Shown: positions 17,855 to 26,983 of the stretch, in pieces
How the letters are laid out: every line of letters starts with the position of its first letter
Numbering within the stretch: the first letter of the stretch is position 1
DNA from: Enterobacter sichuanensis
GTDB taxonomy: Bacteria > Pseudomonadota > Gammaproteobacteria > Enterobacterales > Enterobacteriaceae
DNA length: 64,000 nt
Assembly: GCF_002939185.1 (NCBI RefSeq)
Contig: NZ_POVL01000010.1
Coordinates: 39,671-103,670, forward strand
Direction of reading: 5' to 3'
The notes under the pieces: generated by a model
Told to the model about the DNA's origin: nothing
Databases searched by the model: none
What the model saw: only the letters and a program-made list of their open reading frames with translations
Made by a program: the position numbers and the translations under genes

Positions 17855-19255
17855 ATGAAAGCAGATATCCCCACTTTCGAAGAACAGCAGTTCAGACGTG
17901 CCCAACACCGTATCAGCATCCGGCGGCTGATTAATCGCGATAAAACGCCGCTGGCAATCCTGCTCGCCGCTGCCGTGGTGGGTATCCTCGCGGGTCTGGT
18001 TGGTGTGGCGTTTGAAAAAGCGGTGAATGCCGTTCTCAACTGGCGAGTGGGCACCGTAGCCGGTTTCGCCGACAACCCCTGGCTGGTCTGGGCTGGGGCA
18101 TTCTGGCTCTCTGCGCTGTTTGCCATGGTGGGCTATTTTTTGGTGCGCAAATTTGCGCAGGAGGCGGGGGGCTCTGGCATCCCGGAAATTGAAGGTGCGC
18201 TGGAGGAGTTACGCCCGGTGCGCTGGTGGCGGGTGATCCCGGTGAAATTTATCGGTGGTATGGGAACCCTCGGTGCGGGGATGGTGCTGGGACGTGAGGG
18301 ACCGACCGTACAGCTGGGCGGGAATGTCGGGCGTATGGTGGGGGACCTGTTTCGGATGCGCAGCGCGGAAGCGCGCCATACGCTGCTGGCCACCGGTGCG
18401 GCAGCGGGGCTTTCAGCCGCGTTCAACGCGCCGCTGGCGGGGATTTTGTTCATCATTGAAGAGATGCGCGCCCAGTTCCGCTACAACCTGATCTCCATAA
18501 AAGCGGTCTTTACCGGCGTCATTATGTCGAGCATTGTTTTTCGCATTTTTAATGGCGAAAGCCCGGTGATAGAAGTGGGGAAACTGACCAATGCGCCGGT
18601 GAATACGCTGTGGCTTTACCTGATCCTCGGCATGATTTTTGGCGTGGTGGGCCCGCTGTTTAATATCTTTATTTTACGCGCTCAGGATATGTTCCAGCGT
18701 ATTCATGGTGGGAATACAACCAAATGGGTTCTCATGGGCGGCCTGCTGGGCGGGATGTGCGGGGTGCTCGGCTTTATTGAACCGAACGCCGCCGGCGGCG
18801 GGTTCGGGTTGATCCCGATTGCGGCTGCGGGGAACTTTAGCGTGGGCCTGCTGCTGTTTATGTTTATCTCCCGTGTCATCACCACGGTGCTCTGTTTTTC
18901 CTCCGGTGCGCCCGGCGGGATATTCGCCCCGATGCTGGCGCTGGGAACGCTGCTCGGCACTGCCTTTGGCATGGCGGCCGAGGCCGGTTTTCCGGCATAC
19001 CATCTGGAAGCCGGCACCTTTGCGATTGCCGGAATGGGGGCGCTGCTGGCGGCGTCCCTGCGTGCGCCGTTGACCGGGATCGTGCTGGTGCTGGAGATGA
19101 CGGACAATTACCAGCTCATTTTGCCAATGATCATTACCTGTCTCGGCGCGACACTATTAGCCCAATTCCTGGGTGGAAAACCGCTATACTCCACCCTCCT
19201 TGCGCGTACTCTGGCAAAGCAAGAGGCTGAACGGGCCGCAACGCAGAATACTTGA
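17855..19255 (+). CDS. clcA: clcA, H+/Cl- exchange transporter
   Basis: Inner-membrane 2 Cl-/1 H+ antiporter that supports extreme acid resistance. All functional landmarks align with E. coli numbering: S107 in GSGIP, external gate E148 in GREGP, internal proton glutamate E203 in [20 protein letters not shown] at 351-359 and Y445. The 466 residues are slightly shorter than the E. coli protein at the C-terminus. ATG at 17855 is chosen over one eight codons upstream because MKADIPTF resembles the family start; both ribosome sites are weak. The erpA promoter overlaps its last codons. Confidence 0.96.
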   Translation: MKADIPTFEEQQFRRAQHRISIRRLINRDKTPLAILLAAAVVGILAGLVGVAFEKAVNAVLNWRVGTVAGFADNPWLVWAGAFWLSALFAMVGYFLVRKFAQEAGGSGIPEIEGALEELRPVRWWRVIPVKFIGGMGTLGAGMVLGREGPTVQLGGNVGRMVGDLFRMRSAEARHTLLATGAAAGLSAAFNAPLAGILFIIEEMRAQFRYNLISIKAVFTGVIMSSIVFRIFNGESPVIEVGKLTNAPVNTLWLYLILGMIFGVVGPLFNIFILRAQDMFQRIHGGNTTKWVLMGGLLGGMCGVLGFIEPNAAGGGFGLIPIAAAGNFSVGLLLFMFISRVITTVLCFSSGAPGGIFAPMLALGTLLGTAFGMAAEAGFPAYHLEAGTFAIAGMGALLAASLRAPLTGIVLVLEMTDNYQLILPMIITCLGATLLAQFLGGKPLYSTLLARTLAKQEAERAATQNT

Positions 19256-19280
19256 ATGAATTACCAGGGTATTAGATAAT
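19252..19280 (+). promoter_or_regulatory. candidate sigma-70 promoter for erpA
   Basis: TTGAAT (19252-19257) and GATAAT (19275-19280) are 17 bases apart, close to consensus, and start inside the clcA stop region about 60 bases upstream of erpA. Downstream, ATTGGGT (19291-19297) and ACCCAAT (19305-19311) form a 7-bp inverted repeat in the leader. No obvious IscR site was recognised by eye. Confidence 0.55.
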
Positions 19281-19340
19281 GACACAAAGAATTGGGTGAA
19301 TTTTACCCAATAGCAGTAGCAGTATTCATGGGAGCATAAG

Positions 19341-19685
19341 ATGAGTGATGATGTAGCTGTGCCGCTGGAATTTACCGAAGCAGCAGCCAACAAAGTGAAA
19401 ACCCTGATTGCCGACGAAGACAATCCGGATCTGAAACTGCGTGTCTATATTACCGGTGGCGGCTGCAGCGGCTTCCAGTATGGTTTTACCTTTGACGATC
19501 AGGTCAACGATGGCGATATGACCATTGAGAAACAGGGCGTCGCGCTGGTGGTTGACCCGATGAGCCTGCAATATCTGGTGGGCGGTTCGGTGGATTATAC
19601 CGAAGGTCTGGAAGGTTCGCGCTTTGTGGTGACCAACCCGAATGCGACAAGCACCTGCGGGTGTGGTTCTTCGTTCAGTATTTAA
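19341..19685 (+). CDS. erpA: erpA, A-type iron-sulfur cluster insertion protein
   Basis: A-type carrier that delivers Fe-S clusters, essential in E. coli for maturation of isoprenoid enzymes IspG and IspH. The 114-residue product has the three cluster ligands C42 (GGGCSGF), C106 and C108 (TCGCGSSF). ATG at 19341 follows GGGAG with normal spacing. It stands alone between clcA and a bidirectional terminator. Isoprenoid synthesis links it functionally to dxr and uppS further along. Confidence 0.98.
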   Translation: MSDDVAVPLEFTEAAANKVKTLIADEDNPDLKLRVYITGGGCSGFQYGFTFDDQVNDGDMTIEKQGVALVVDPMSLQYLVGGSVDYTEGLEGSRFVVTNPNATSTCGCGSSFSI

Positions 19686-19689
19686 GAGG

Positions 19690-19738
19690 GTGCGGGCTGA
19701 TGCCCTCACCCCGGCCCTCTCCCACAGGGAGAGGGAGA
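19690..19738 (+). repeat. dispersed 48-base repeat, copy C (erpA-yadS gap)
   Basis: Reads GTGCGGGCTGATGCCCTCAC then CCCGGCCCTCTCCCACAGGG then AGAGGGAGA, nearly identical to copy A and in the same orientation. It begins five bases after the erpA stop, and a bidirectional terminator follows. Confidence 0.85.
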
Positions 19739-19746
19739 AAAGACTA

Positions 19747-19774
19747 AAAACGGTAACCTTGCGGTTACCGTTTT
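19747..19774. terminator. bidirectional terminator between erpA and yadS
   Basis: AAAACGGTAACC (19747-19758), loop TTGC and GGTTACCGTTTT (19763-19774) form a perfect 12-bp stem with flanking A and T tracts. It serves the convergent genes erpA (+) and yadS (-); yadS ends at 19779. Confidence 0.9.
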
Positions 19775-19778
19775 GCGT

Positions 19779-20396
19779 TTACCTGTCATCCAGCGCAAAC
19801 GTCGGCAGCTTCAGATGCCAGCGTATCGCCGCTAAACGTATCACCAGCGTCACGACCATTCCCAGCATCGCTGCATTTTCCAGTGGGATCGCAAAGGTGT
19901 AATACGCGGTCGCGTGAACAATGCCGCCCGCAATACAGGCCGTTGCGTATATTTCAGTACGCAGGATCATTGGCACTTCACGCGCCAGAATGTCGCGGAT
20001 GATCCCGCCGCCCACGCCGGTTAAAACGCCCATGCAGATCGCCACCATCGGGCCGGTGCCCGCATTAAACGCCTTGTTTACGCCGATCCCGACAAACACG
20101 GCCAGGCCCACCGCATCCAGTACCGGCAGTATCCATTTCGGTAATCGGCGAGGCTGGCGAACCAGCACAATGGTTAACAGGCAGGTGACCATCGCCACCA
20201 CCAGATCGGTCGGATCTTTTACCCAAAATACCGGGCCATTTGCCAGCGCCATATCACGGATAGTCCCACCTCCCACGGCGGTGACCACGCCCAGCACCAG
20301 CACGCCAAACGGATCCATGCGTAGTTTTCCGGCGAGCAGGACGCCGGAGATAGCAAAAACGGCTGTGCCAAGAATATCCAGCCAATAAACGAGCAT
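19779..20396 (-). CDS. yadS: yadS, UPF0126 / TRIC-type membrane protein
   Basis: A 205-residue inner-membrane protein made of two similar halves. Each half has a glycine-rich motif: VTAVGGGTIRDMAL and LTGVGGGIIRDILA. Such duplicated GGGxxRD proteins belong to the UPF0126 family, related to trimeric intracellular cation channels and annotated in some members as glycine transporters. About seven hydrophobic segments are visible. The substrate here is unknown. ATG at 20396-20394 gives the E. coli start MLVYWLDI. It lies 21 bases downstream of btuF on the same strand. Confidence 0.9.
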   Translation of the reverse strand: MLVYWLDILGTAVFAISGVLLAGKLRMDPFGVLVLGVVTAVGGGTIRDMALANGPVFWVKDPTDLVVAMVTCLLTIVLVRQPRRLPKWILPVLDAVGLAVFVGIGVNKAFNAGTGPMVAICMGVLTGVGGGIIRDILAREVPMILRTEIYATACIAGGIVHATAYYTFAIPLENAAMLGMVVTLVIRLAAIRWHLKLPTFALDDR

Positions 20397-20417
20397 CGTT
20401 AAATCCTCGAACGAATG

Positions 20418-21218
20418 TTAGTGACTCTCTGCCAGCGCGGCACAGAGCTGTTTTGCGGCGAGGATAATACGCGGGCTGGCGCGTTCAAACCAGTCGCTGT
20501 TGAGCGGGATCACCGGAATTTTTAGCTGCCTTTGCCAGAATTGTTCAATTTTAGGAATCTCGCTCGCATTTCCGACCACGACGATAGCCTGTGGCTGGCG
20601 CGCCAGAACCTGTTCACGGCTTACCTGGGGCCACGGTACGCGGCTGGCCGCAAAAATATTCTCACCACCACAGACTTCCAGTACCTGGTTCTGAATCGAT
20701 CCCTTTCCGGTGGTGAACAGCGGCTGGCTGCCAAACTGCAGGAAGATGCGCTTTTTCACGGGCGTGTCGTAGCGGGCTTTCAGCGCGGCATAGGCGCTGA
20801 GCATCTGTCTGGCGGCGTCTTCCGCCTTTTTGGGGGTAGGGCTATAGGGAGCCAGGGCGCGTAGCGCCTGCGCGACTTGTTCAATGCTCACCGCGTCAAC
20901 CCACATCACCCTGATGCCAAGCGAGGTCAGCTGGTTGACCTGCCGCTCGGCGTTGCCGCCGCGCCAGGCCAGCACGAGATCCGGTTTAAGCGCCACGATG
21001 CGCTCAAGGTTCATCCCTTGCCAGGTCGCCACCTGTTCAATGCCCGCAGCCTGCGGGGGATAATCGGAAAAGCTGCTCACACCAACGGGGGTAATGCCGG
21101 CGGCAAACGCCAGTTCAGTGTTCGCGGGGGAGAGCGTAATCACACGCGGTACCGCATAGAGCCACAGCGGTGCGAAAAGAAGCAGGGCGGCCAGCGCCCT
21201 GATGCTATGTTTAGCCAC
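20418..21218 (-). CDS. btuF: btuF, vitamin B12 periplasmic binding protein
   Basis: Captures cobalamin in the periplasm and delivers it to BtuCD, which is encoded elsewhere. The 266 residues equal E. coli BtuF. A signal peptide of about 22 residues ([16 protein letters not shown]) precedes mature [19 protein letters not shown]. The conserved lobes SDYPPQA and [17 protein letters not shown] are present. The start is GTG at 21218-21216, overlapping the mtnN 3' end by eight bases, the same arrangement as in E. coli. Translational coupling to mtnN is likely. Confidence 0.96.
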   Translation of the reverse strand: MAKHSIRALAALLLFAPLWLYAVPRVITLSPANTELAFAAGITPVGVSSFSDYPPQAAGIEQVATWQGMNLERIVALKPDLVLAWRGGNAERQVNQLTSLGIRVMWVDAVSIEQVAQALRALAPYSPTPKKAEDAARQMLSAYAALKARYDTPVKKRIFLQFGSQPLFTTGKGSIQNQVLEVCGGENIFAASRVPWPQVSREQVLARQPQAIVVVGNASEIPKIEQFWQRQLKIPVIPLNSDWFERASPRIILAAKQLCAALAESH

Positions 21219-21909
21219 GTGCCAGAGTCTGCACCAGACGTTCCACCATCACGGTGGACTGTTTTGCCGCAACGGTAAGGAACTCGTCGAAGCTGATGTG
21301 GGACTGCTGGTCAGCCACGTCTGAGATGGCGCGAACCACCACGAACGGCACGCTGAAGTTATGGCAAACGTGAGCGATCGCGGTCGCTTCCATCTCAACG
21401 GCCACCGCCTGCGGGAAGTTATGGCGAATTTTCGCCAGACCCACGGAGCCATTGATAAACGCATCGCCGCTGACAATCAGGCCGCGTACCGCGTTGAGAT
21501 TGAGCTCCGCAATGCAGGTTTCTGCCGCGGCAATTAGTTTGTCGTCAGCCTTGAATCCTGCCGGACAGCCCGGGAGCTGGCCGTACTCGTAGCCGAAGGC
21601 GGTCACGTCTGCATCGTGGTAACGCGCTTCGTCGGAGACCACGATATCACCCACTTTCAGCGTCGGCGCCAGGCCGCCTGCAGAGCCGGTATTAACGATC
21701 ACGTCCGGCTTGCAGCGCTCAAGCAGCAGGGTTGCACCCAGCGCAGCAGCCACTTTACCGATGCCTGATTTCAGCAGAGCCACGTCAACACCGTTCAGCT
21801 GGCCGGTGTAGATCTCACAACCCCCCAGAGAGAGTGTCTGACGGTTCTCAATTTTGTCACGCAGCAGCGTAACTTCTTCTTCCATTGCACCAATAATGCC
21901 GATTTTCAT
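21211..21909 (-). CDS. mtnN: mtnN, 5'-methylthioadenosine/S-adenosylhomocysteine nucleosidase
   Basis: Hydrolyses MTA, SAH and 5'-deoxyadenosine to adenine and the thioribose, feeding methionine salvage and the activated methyl and AI-2 cycles. The 232 residues match the family: N-terminal [13 protein letters not shown] with general acid E12, NTGSAGGL loop, and [12 protein letters not shown] and RAISDVAD segments carrying the other catalytic residues. ATG at 21909-21907. First gene of mtnN-btuF-yadS on the minus strand, divergent from dgt by 82 bases. Confidence 0.98.
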   Translation of the reverse strand: MKIGIIGAMEEEVTLLRDKIENRQTLSLGGCEIYTGQLNGVDVALLKSGIGKVAAALGATLLLERCKPDVIVNTGSAGGLAPTLKVGDIVVSDEARYHDADVTAFGYEYGQLPGCPAGFKADDKLIAAAETCIAELNLNAVRGLIVSGDAFINGSVGLAKIRHNFPQAVAVEMEATAIAHVCHNFSVPFVVVRAISDVADQQSHISFDEFLTVAAKQSTVMVERLVQTLARG

Positions 21910-21991
21910 AGATTTACTCGCGATGTGCCTTGTTAAGATGCATAGTCTATCATGCGGTTAAGGGGAAACGCATTCTCAGGCGGGGGAGCAC

Positions 21992-23506
21992 ATGTCACCA
22001 ATCGATTTTCGCACCAAAATTAACTGGCACCGACGTTTCCGTTCGCCGCAGGGCGACAAGAGCGAACATGAGATCCTGCGTATCTTCGAAAGCGACCGCG
22101 GACGGATCATCAACTCGCCCGCCATCCGTCGTCTGCAGCAAAAGACCCAGGTGTTTCCGCTTGAGCGTAACGCTGCGGTGCGCACGCGCCTGACCCACTC
22201 CATGGAAGTGCAGCAGGTGGGGCGCTATATTGCCAAAGAGGTGTTGAGCCGCCTGAAAGAACAGCGTTTGCTGGAAACCTATGGTCTGGACGAACTGACG
22301 GGACCTTTCGAGAGCATTGTTGAGATGGCCTGTCTGATGCATGACATCGGCAACCCGCCTTTCGGTCACTTTGGTGAGGCGGCAATTAATGACTGGTTTA
22401 AACAACGGCTGTACCCCTCGGATGCGGTCAGTCAGCCCCTCAGTGATGATCGCTGTATCGTAGGCGATCTCCGCCTGCGTGAAGGGGAAGAGGGGTTGAA
22501 CGATCTGCGGCGTAAAGTGCGCCAGGATCTCTGTCACTTCGAGGGTAACGCACAGGGCATCCGACTGGTCCATTCACTGATGCGTATGAACCTGACCTGG
22601 GCCCAGGTCGGCTGCATCCTGAAATATACCCGCCCCGCATGGTGGATGGGGGAGACGCCTGCATCCCACAGCTATTTAATGAAAAAACCGGGTTATTACC
22701 TTTCTGAAGAGGCCTATATTGAACGGCTGCGTAAAGAACTCTCATTGACGCCAAACGGCCGCTTTCCATTGACCTGGATTATGGAAGCTGCGGATGATAT
22801 TTCCTATTGCGTGGCCGATCTGGAAGACGCCGTTGAGAAAAGAATCTTCAGCGTCGAGGAACTTTATCAGCATCTTTATGCGGCGTGGGGGACCCATGAA
22901 AAAGGGTCGCTGTTTGCGCAGGTTGTCGAAAATGCCTGGGAAAAATCACGCTCAAATACATTAAGCCGTAGTACGGAAGATCAATTCTTTATGTATTTGC
23001 GGGTCAATACATTAAATAAACTGGTGCCGTATGCGGCGTCGCGCTTTATTGATAATTTACCGCTGATTTTCGACGGGGAATTCAATCATGCGCTGCTGGA
23101 GGATGACAGTAGTTTCAGTCAACTGCTCGAACTTTATAAACATGTGGCGATGCGGCATGTGTTCAGCCATCCGGATGTTGAACAGTTAGAGCTGCAGGGT
23201 TACCGGGTAATCAGTGGGTTACTGGAAATTTATTCCCCGTTGCTTCAGCTGTCGGTCGACGAGTTCAATGAGTTGGTGGAACACGAGCGCGTGCGCCGAA
23301 TACCTATTGAATCGCGACTTTATCAGAAACTCTCTACCCGTCATCGTCTGGCGTATGTCGAAGCGATGAGCAAGCTGGATCGCCATTCTCCTCAATGGCC
23401 GGTGATGGAATATTATTATCGCTGCCGTCTTATCCAGGACTATATCAGCGGCATGACCGACCTGTATGCCTGGGATGAATACCGCAAGCTCATGGCGGTG
23501 GAATAA
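21992..23506 (+). CDS. dgt: dgt, deoxyguanosine triphosphate triphosphohydrolase
   Basis: Hydrolyses dGTP to deoxyguanosine and tripolyphosphate, limiting dGTP levels. The HD-domain metal ligands are visible: H69 in RLTHSMEV, H117-D118 in [12 protein letters not shown] (with H126), and the later aspartate in MEAADDISY. The 504 residues are one fewer than in E. coli. ATG at 21992 follows a GGGGGAGC ribosome site. It is monocistronic, with degP starting 131 bases downstream behind its own promoter. Confidence 0.97.
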   Translation: MSPIDFRTKINWHRRFRSPQGDKSEHEILRIFESDRGRIINSPAIRRLQQKTQVFPLERNAAVRTRLTHSMEVQQVGRYIAKEVLSRLKEQRLLETYGLDELTGPFESIVEMACLMHDIGNPPFGHFGEAAINDWFKQRLYPSDAVSQPLSDDRCIVGDLRLREGEEGLNDLRRKVRQDLCHFEGNAQGIRLVHSLMRMNLTWAQVGCILKYTRPAWWMGETPASHSYLMKKPGYYLSEEAYIERLRKELSLTPNGRFPLTWIMEAADDISYCVADLEDAVEKRIFSVEELYQHLYAAWGTHEKGSLFAQVVENAWEKSRSNTLSRSTEDQFFMYLRVNTLNKLVPYAASRFIDNLPLIFDGEFNHALLEDDSSFSQLLELYKHVAMRHVFSHPDVEQLELQGYRVISGLLEIYSPLLQLSVDEFNELVEHERVRRIPIESRLYQKLSTRHRLAYVEAMSKLDRHSPQWPVMEYYYRCRLIQDYISGMTDLYAWDEYRKLMAVE

Positions 23507-23564
23507 CCCCGGAGTTTTGTAAAGACGGCCAATAAATTTTTACCTTTTCCATAAACTTATCGCC

Positions 23565-23592
23565 GGAACTAAGCGGTATAAAATGAATCTGA
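23565..23592 (+). promoter_or_regulatory. sigma-E promoter of degP
   Basis: GGAACTA (23565-23571), 16 bases and TCTGA (23588-23592) fit the sigma-E pattern and match the E. coli degP promoter in both elements and spacing as I recall it. A GTAAA half-site at 23519-23523 could be part of a CpxR box, but no clean second half at the usual spacing is visible. DegP is expected to be induced by envelope stress. Confidence 0.75.
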
Positions 23593-23637
23593 GTTACACA
23601 GCAATTTTGCGTTACCTGTAAATCGAGATTGAGAAAC

Positions 23638-25074
23638 ATGAAAAAAACCACATTAGCAATGAGTGCACTGGCTCTGAGTTTAGGTTTAGCGCTGTCTCCT
23701 CTGACTGCTACTGCAGCCGAGACCGCGTCGTCGGCAGCAACCGCGCAGCAGATGCCAAGCCTGGCACCGATGCTCGAAAAAGTGATGCCATCGGTGGTGA
23801 GTATTAACGTTGAGGGTAGCACGACCGTCAATACGCCGCGCATGCCGCGTAACTTCCAGCAGTTCTTTGGCGACAACTCGCCGTTCTGCCAGGACGGTTC
23901 ACCTTTCCAGAGCTCTCCGTTCTGTCAGGGCGGTGGCGCGGGGGATGACAGCCAGGGCGGCGGCCAGCAACAGAAATTCATGGCGCTTGGCTCGGGGGTC
24001 ATTATTGATGCAGCGAAAGGCTACGTCGTGACCAACAACCACGTTGTTGATAACGCTAACAGCATTAAAGTTCAGCTCAGCGATGGTCGTAAATTCGACG
24101 CTAAAGTGGTCGGTAAAGATCCGCGCTCTGACATCGCGCTGATCCAGATTCAGGATCCGAAAAACCTGACGGCGATTAAGATTGCCGACTCCGACGCGCT
24201 GCGCGTGGGCGACTATACCGTCGCGATCGGTAACCCGTTCGGTCTGGGTGAAACGGTGACCTCCGGTATCGTCTCTGCCCTGGGGCGCAGTGGCCTTAAT
24301 GCCGAAAACTATGAAAACTTCATCCAGACGGATGCGGCGATCAACCGCGGTAACTCCGGCGGCGCGCTGGTGAACCTGAACGGTGAACTGATCGGTATCA
24401 ATACCGCGATCCTGGCACCGGACGGCGGCAACATCGGTATCGGCTTTGCGATCCCAAGTAACATGGTGAAAAACCTGACCGCGCAGATGGTGCAGTATGG
24501 CCAGGTGAAACGCGGTGAGCTGGGTATCCTCGGTACGGAGTTGAACTCCGAACTGGCGAAGGCGATGAAGGTTGACGCCCAGCGCGGGGCATTCGTCAGC
24601 CAGGTGATGCCGAACTCCTCTGCCGCAAAAGCGGGCATTAAAGCGGGGGATGTGATCACCTCCCTGAACGGTAAACCGATCAGCAGCTTTGCCGCCCTGC
24701 GTGCGGAAGTGGGTTCCATGCCAATTGGCAGTAAAGTCACCCTCGGCCTGTTGCGCGACGGCAAGGCGGTTAACGTCAGCCTGGAACTGCAGCAGAGCAG
24801 CCAGAATCAGGTTGATTCCAGTACCATCTTCAGCGGGATTGAAGGTGCCGAGATGAGCAACAAAGGGGCAGACAAAGGCGTGGTGGTGAACAACGTGAAG
24901 GCGAATTCACCAGCAGCCCGTATCGGCCTCAAGAAAGGCGATGTGATCATGGGCGCTAACCAGCAGCCGGTGAAAAACATCGCGGAACTGCGCAAAATTC
25001 TCGACAGCAAGCCTTCCGTGCTGGCGCTCAATATCCAGCGTGGTGACACCTCTATTTACCTGCTGATGCAGTAA
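23638..25074 (+). CDS. degP: degP (htrA), periplasmic serine protease/chaperone
   Basis: Degrades or refolds misfolded envelope proteins. The 478-residue precursor has a 26-residue signal peptide (PLTATA|AETA), the catalytic triad H135 (TNNHVVDN), D165 (SDIALIQI) and S240 (RGNSGGAL), the LA-loop cysteine pair C84 and C96, and two PDZ domains (about 285-375 and 390-470). It is four residues longer than E. coli DegP, in the glycine/serine/glutamine-rich LA loop. ATG at 23638 is chosen over one three codons upstream because it restores the standard MKKTTLAMSA signal. A terminator follows. Confidence 0.98.
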   Translation: MKKTTLAMSALALSLGLALSPLTATAAETASSAATAQQMPSLAPMLEKVMPSVVSINVEGSTTVNTPRMPRNFQQFFGDNSPFCQDGSPFQSSPFCQGGGAGDDSQGGGQQQKFMALGSGVIIDAAKGYVVTNNHVVDNANSIKVQLSDGRKFDAKVVGKDPRSDIALIQIQDPKNLTAIKIADSDALRVGDYTVAIGNPFGLGETVTSGIVSALGRSGLNAENYENFIQTDAAINRGNSGGALVNLNGELIGINTAILAPDGGNIGIGFAIPSNMVKNLTAQMVQYGQVKRGELGILGTELNSELAKAMKVDAQRGAFVSQVMPNSSAAKAGIKAGDVITSLNGKPISSFAALRAEVGSMPIGSKVTLGLLRDGKAVNVSLELQQSSQNQVDSSTIFSGIEGAEMSNKGADKGVVVNNVKANSPAARIGLKKGDVIMGANQQPVKNIAELRKILDSKPSVLALNIQRGDTSIYLLMQ

Positions 25075-25081
25075 TCCTCTT

Positions 25082-25111
25082 AAGCCCCTGTACGCAGGGG
25101 CTTTCTCTTTT
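25082..25111 (+). terminator. degP intrinsic terminator
   Basis: AAGCCCCTG, loop TACG and CAGGGGCTT form a 9-bp stem followed by TCTCTTTTCT. It starts eight bases after the degP stop. Confidence 0.88.
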
Positions 25112-25220
25112 CTGTGACCCTTTCCACAAGTCCATACTTCTCCCCCCGGCTTTGTGCATCTGCACAATGCGACCGTAATGAAACTCCCCTATGCTTGAGC
25201 TCTGCTCACAGGAGGGTTAC

Positions 25221-26378
25221 ATGGCTGGCTGGCATCTTGATACCAAAATGGCGCAGGATATTGTGGCGCGCACCATGCGCATCATCGATACCAATATCAA
25301 CGTAATGGATGCCCGTGGGCGCATTATAGGTAGCGGCGATCGTGAACGGATTGGGGAATTGCACGAAGGTGCGCTGCTGGTGCTTTCCCAGGGGCGGGTC
25401 GTGGATATCGACGATGCGGTAGCGAAACATCTTCACGGTGTTCGTCAGGGTATTAATTTACCGCTGCGCCTGGAAGGGGAAATTGTTGGCGTTATTGGCC
25501 TGACCGGGGAACCGGAGTCTCTGCGAAAATATGGCGAGCTGGTCTGTATGACGGCTGAAATGATGCTGGAGCAGTCGCGCCTGATGCACTTGCTGGCGCA
25601 GGACAGCCGCCTGCGCGAAGAGCTGGTGATGAATCTAATTCAGGCGGAAGAGCATACTCCTGCACTCAGTGAGTGGGCGCAGCGTCTGGGGATCGATCTG
25701 AACCAGCCACGCGTGGTGGCGGTGATTGAGGTGGATAGCGGCCAGCTTGGCGTGGATAGCGCGATGGCGGAGCTGCAGCAGCTGCAAAATGCGCTGGCGA
25801 CGCCGGAACGCAATAATCTGGTGGCGATTGTTTCTCTGACGGAAATGGTGGTGCTCAAACCGGCGCTTAATCAGTTTGGTCGCTGGGATGCGGAAGATCA
25901 TCGCCGTCGTGTGGAGCAGCTGATTGCGCGTATGCAGGAGAATGGTCACCTGCGTTTTCGCGTTGCACTGGGAAATTACTTTACCGGGCCGGGCAGTATC
26001 GCCCGCTCGTGGCGGACTGCACGTACCACCATGATGGTGGGCAAACAGCGGATGCCGGAAAGCCGTAGTTACTTTTATCAGGATCTGATGTTGCCGGTGT
26101 TGCTCGACAGCCTGCGCGGTGGCTGGCAGGCCAATGAGCTGGCGCGCCCGTTGGCACGCCTGAAAGCGATGGACAATAACGGTCTGCTGCGCCGGACGCT
26201 ACAGGCGTGGTTCCGTCATAACGTGCAGCCGCTGGCAACGTCGAAGGCGCTGTTTATTCACCGCAATACCCTGGAGTATCGGCTCAACCGGATTTCGGAA
26301 CTGACGGGGTTAGATCTGGGGAATTTCGACGACAGGTTGCTGCTGTATGTGGCGTTGCAGTTGGATGAACAGCGATGA
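25221..26378 (+). CDS. cdaR: cdaR, sugar diacid utilisation transcription regulator
   Basis: Activator of glucarate, galactarate and glycerate genes in E. coli. The 385 residues equal the E. coli protein. The N-terminal sugar-diacid-recognition domain (about 5-140) is followed by a GGDEF-like middle region and a C-terminal PucR-type helix-turn-helix with FIHRNTLEYRLNRISELTGLD. ATG at 25221 is preceded by a strong AGGAGGG site; an in-frame ATG ten codons upstream is not well placed. Its target operons are not in this window, so it acts in trans. A REP element and repeat copy D follow. Confidence 0.95.
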   Translation: MAGWHLDTKMAQDIVARTMRIIDTNINVMDARGRIIGSGDRERIGELHEGALLVLSQGRVVDIDDAVAKHLHGVRQGINLPLRLEGEIVGVIGLTGEPESLRKYGELVCMTAEMMLEQSRLMHLLAQDSRLREELVMNLIQAEEHTPALSEWAQRLGIDLNQPRVVAVIEVDSGQLGVDSAMAELQQLQNALATPERNNLVAIVSLTEMVVLKPALNQFGRWDAEDHRRRVEQLIARMQENGHLRFRVALGNYFTGPGSIARSWRTARTTMMVGKQRMPESRSYFYQDLMLPVLLDSLRGGWQANELARPLARLKAMDNNGLLRRTLQAWFRHNVQPLATSKALFIHRNTLEYRLNRISELTGLDLGNFDDRLLLYVALQLDEQR

Positions 26379-26386
26379 TGCTTTTT

Positions 26387-26419
26387 GCCGGGTGGCGGCT
26401 TCGCCTTACCCGGCCTACA
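26387..26419 (+). repeat. REP element (repetitive extragenic palindrome)
   Basis: GCCGGGTGGCGGCTTCGCCT followed by TACCCGGCCTACA. The outer arms GCCGGGT and ACCCGGC pair around an inner GGCGxxTCGCC stem. This is the typical enterobacterial REP layout. It starts eight bases after the cdaR stop and is followed within about ten bases by repeat copy D. Confidence 0.85.
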
Positions 26420-26429
26420 TGATGGTTTT

Positions 26430-26477
26430 CTCCCTCTCCCTGTGGGAGAGGGCCGGGATGAGGGCATCAGGCCGCAC
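26430..26477 (-). repeat. dispersed 48-base repeat, copy D (cdaR-yaeH gap)
   Basis: Reverse orientation. The reverse complement reads GTGCGGCCTGATGCCCTCAT then CCCGGCCCTCTCCCACAGGG then AGAGGGA. The palindromic arms CCCTCTCCC and GGGAGAGGG are intact. It sits between convergent cdaR and yaeH, next to a REP element. No separate intrinsic terminator is visible in this gap. Confidence 0.85.
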
Positions 26478-26482
26478 CCAAC

Positions 26483-26872
26483 TTATTTGTTGCGAGTTAA
26501 TTTCTCAAGATCCGCTTCAATCTCGCTGATCTTGTTAGTGACAACGCTTTCCAGATGACGCAGATCGTCAAGGATCTTACGCTTGAGATCAACTTCAGTA
26601 CGGTCGCGCTGGCAGATCTGATCGAGTTCATCGATCACATAGCGCAGGTTAGGGCTGATTTCCTGTACTTCTTTGTAACCCTGTCCTACGCCGTCAGCAA
26701 CGACGGTCTTACGCTGGCGTGGATATTTAAACTTCACGCTTTTGGCGAAAAACTCGCCTTTATCCTTGTGAAAATAGATTTTCAAAATATCGTTATTGGC
26801 TTCCTGACGGAGGCTGTAACGATCAATTTCATCAGGATTGGTAATGCCCAGACTTTTCAGATTATCGTACAT
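26483..26872 (-). CDS. yaeH: yaeH, UPF0325 family protein of unknown function
   Basis: A conserved 129-residue soluble protein matching E. coli YaeH (128 residues) nearly throughout; the C-terminus is LTRNK rather than LTRK. It is charged, with a likely long C-terminal helix or coiled coil ([20 protein letters not shown]). No catalytic motif is recognisable and no function is assigned. ATG at 26872-26870. It lies downstream of dapD on the same strand but is separated by a strong terminator, so it probably has its own promoter between 26873 and 26944. Confidence 0.9.
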   Translation of the reverse strand: MYDNLKSLGITNPDEIDRYSLRQEANNDILKIYFHKDKGEFFAKSVKFKYPRQRKTVVADGVGQGYKEVQEISPNLRYVIDELDQICQRDRTEVDLKRKILDDLRHLESVVTNKISEIEADLEKLTRNK

Positions 26873-26944
26873 AGCGGTACCCTTGATCTCAACATAACCT
26901 TTGAATAATTAACGAAAAAATCTAATTTCGCCACCCTCAGATAC

Positions 26945-26973
26945 AAAAAAAGCGGGGTTGCCCCCGCTTTTTG
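26945..26973 (-). terminator. dapD intrinsic terminator
   Basis: On the minus strand AAAAAGCGGGG-type arms surround a GCAA loop; the 6-bp GC stem GCGGGG/CCCCGC is extended by A-T pairs and ends in seven T. The plus-strand A run (26945-26951) is the minus-strand T tail. It ends transcription after the dapD stop at 26984. Confidence 0.9.
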
Positions 26974-26983
26974 TTATACCCGA

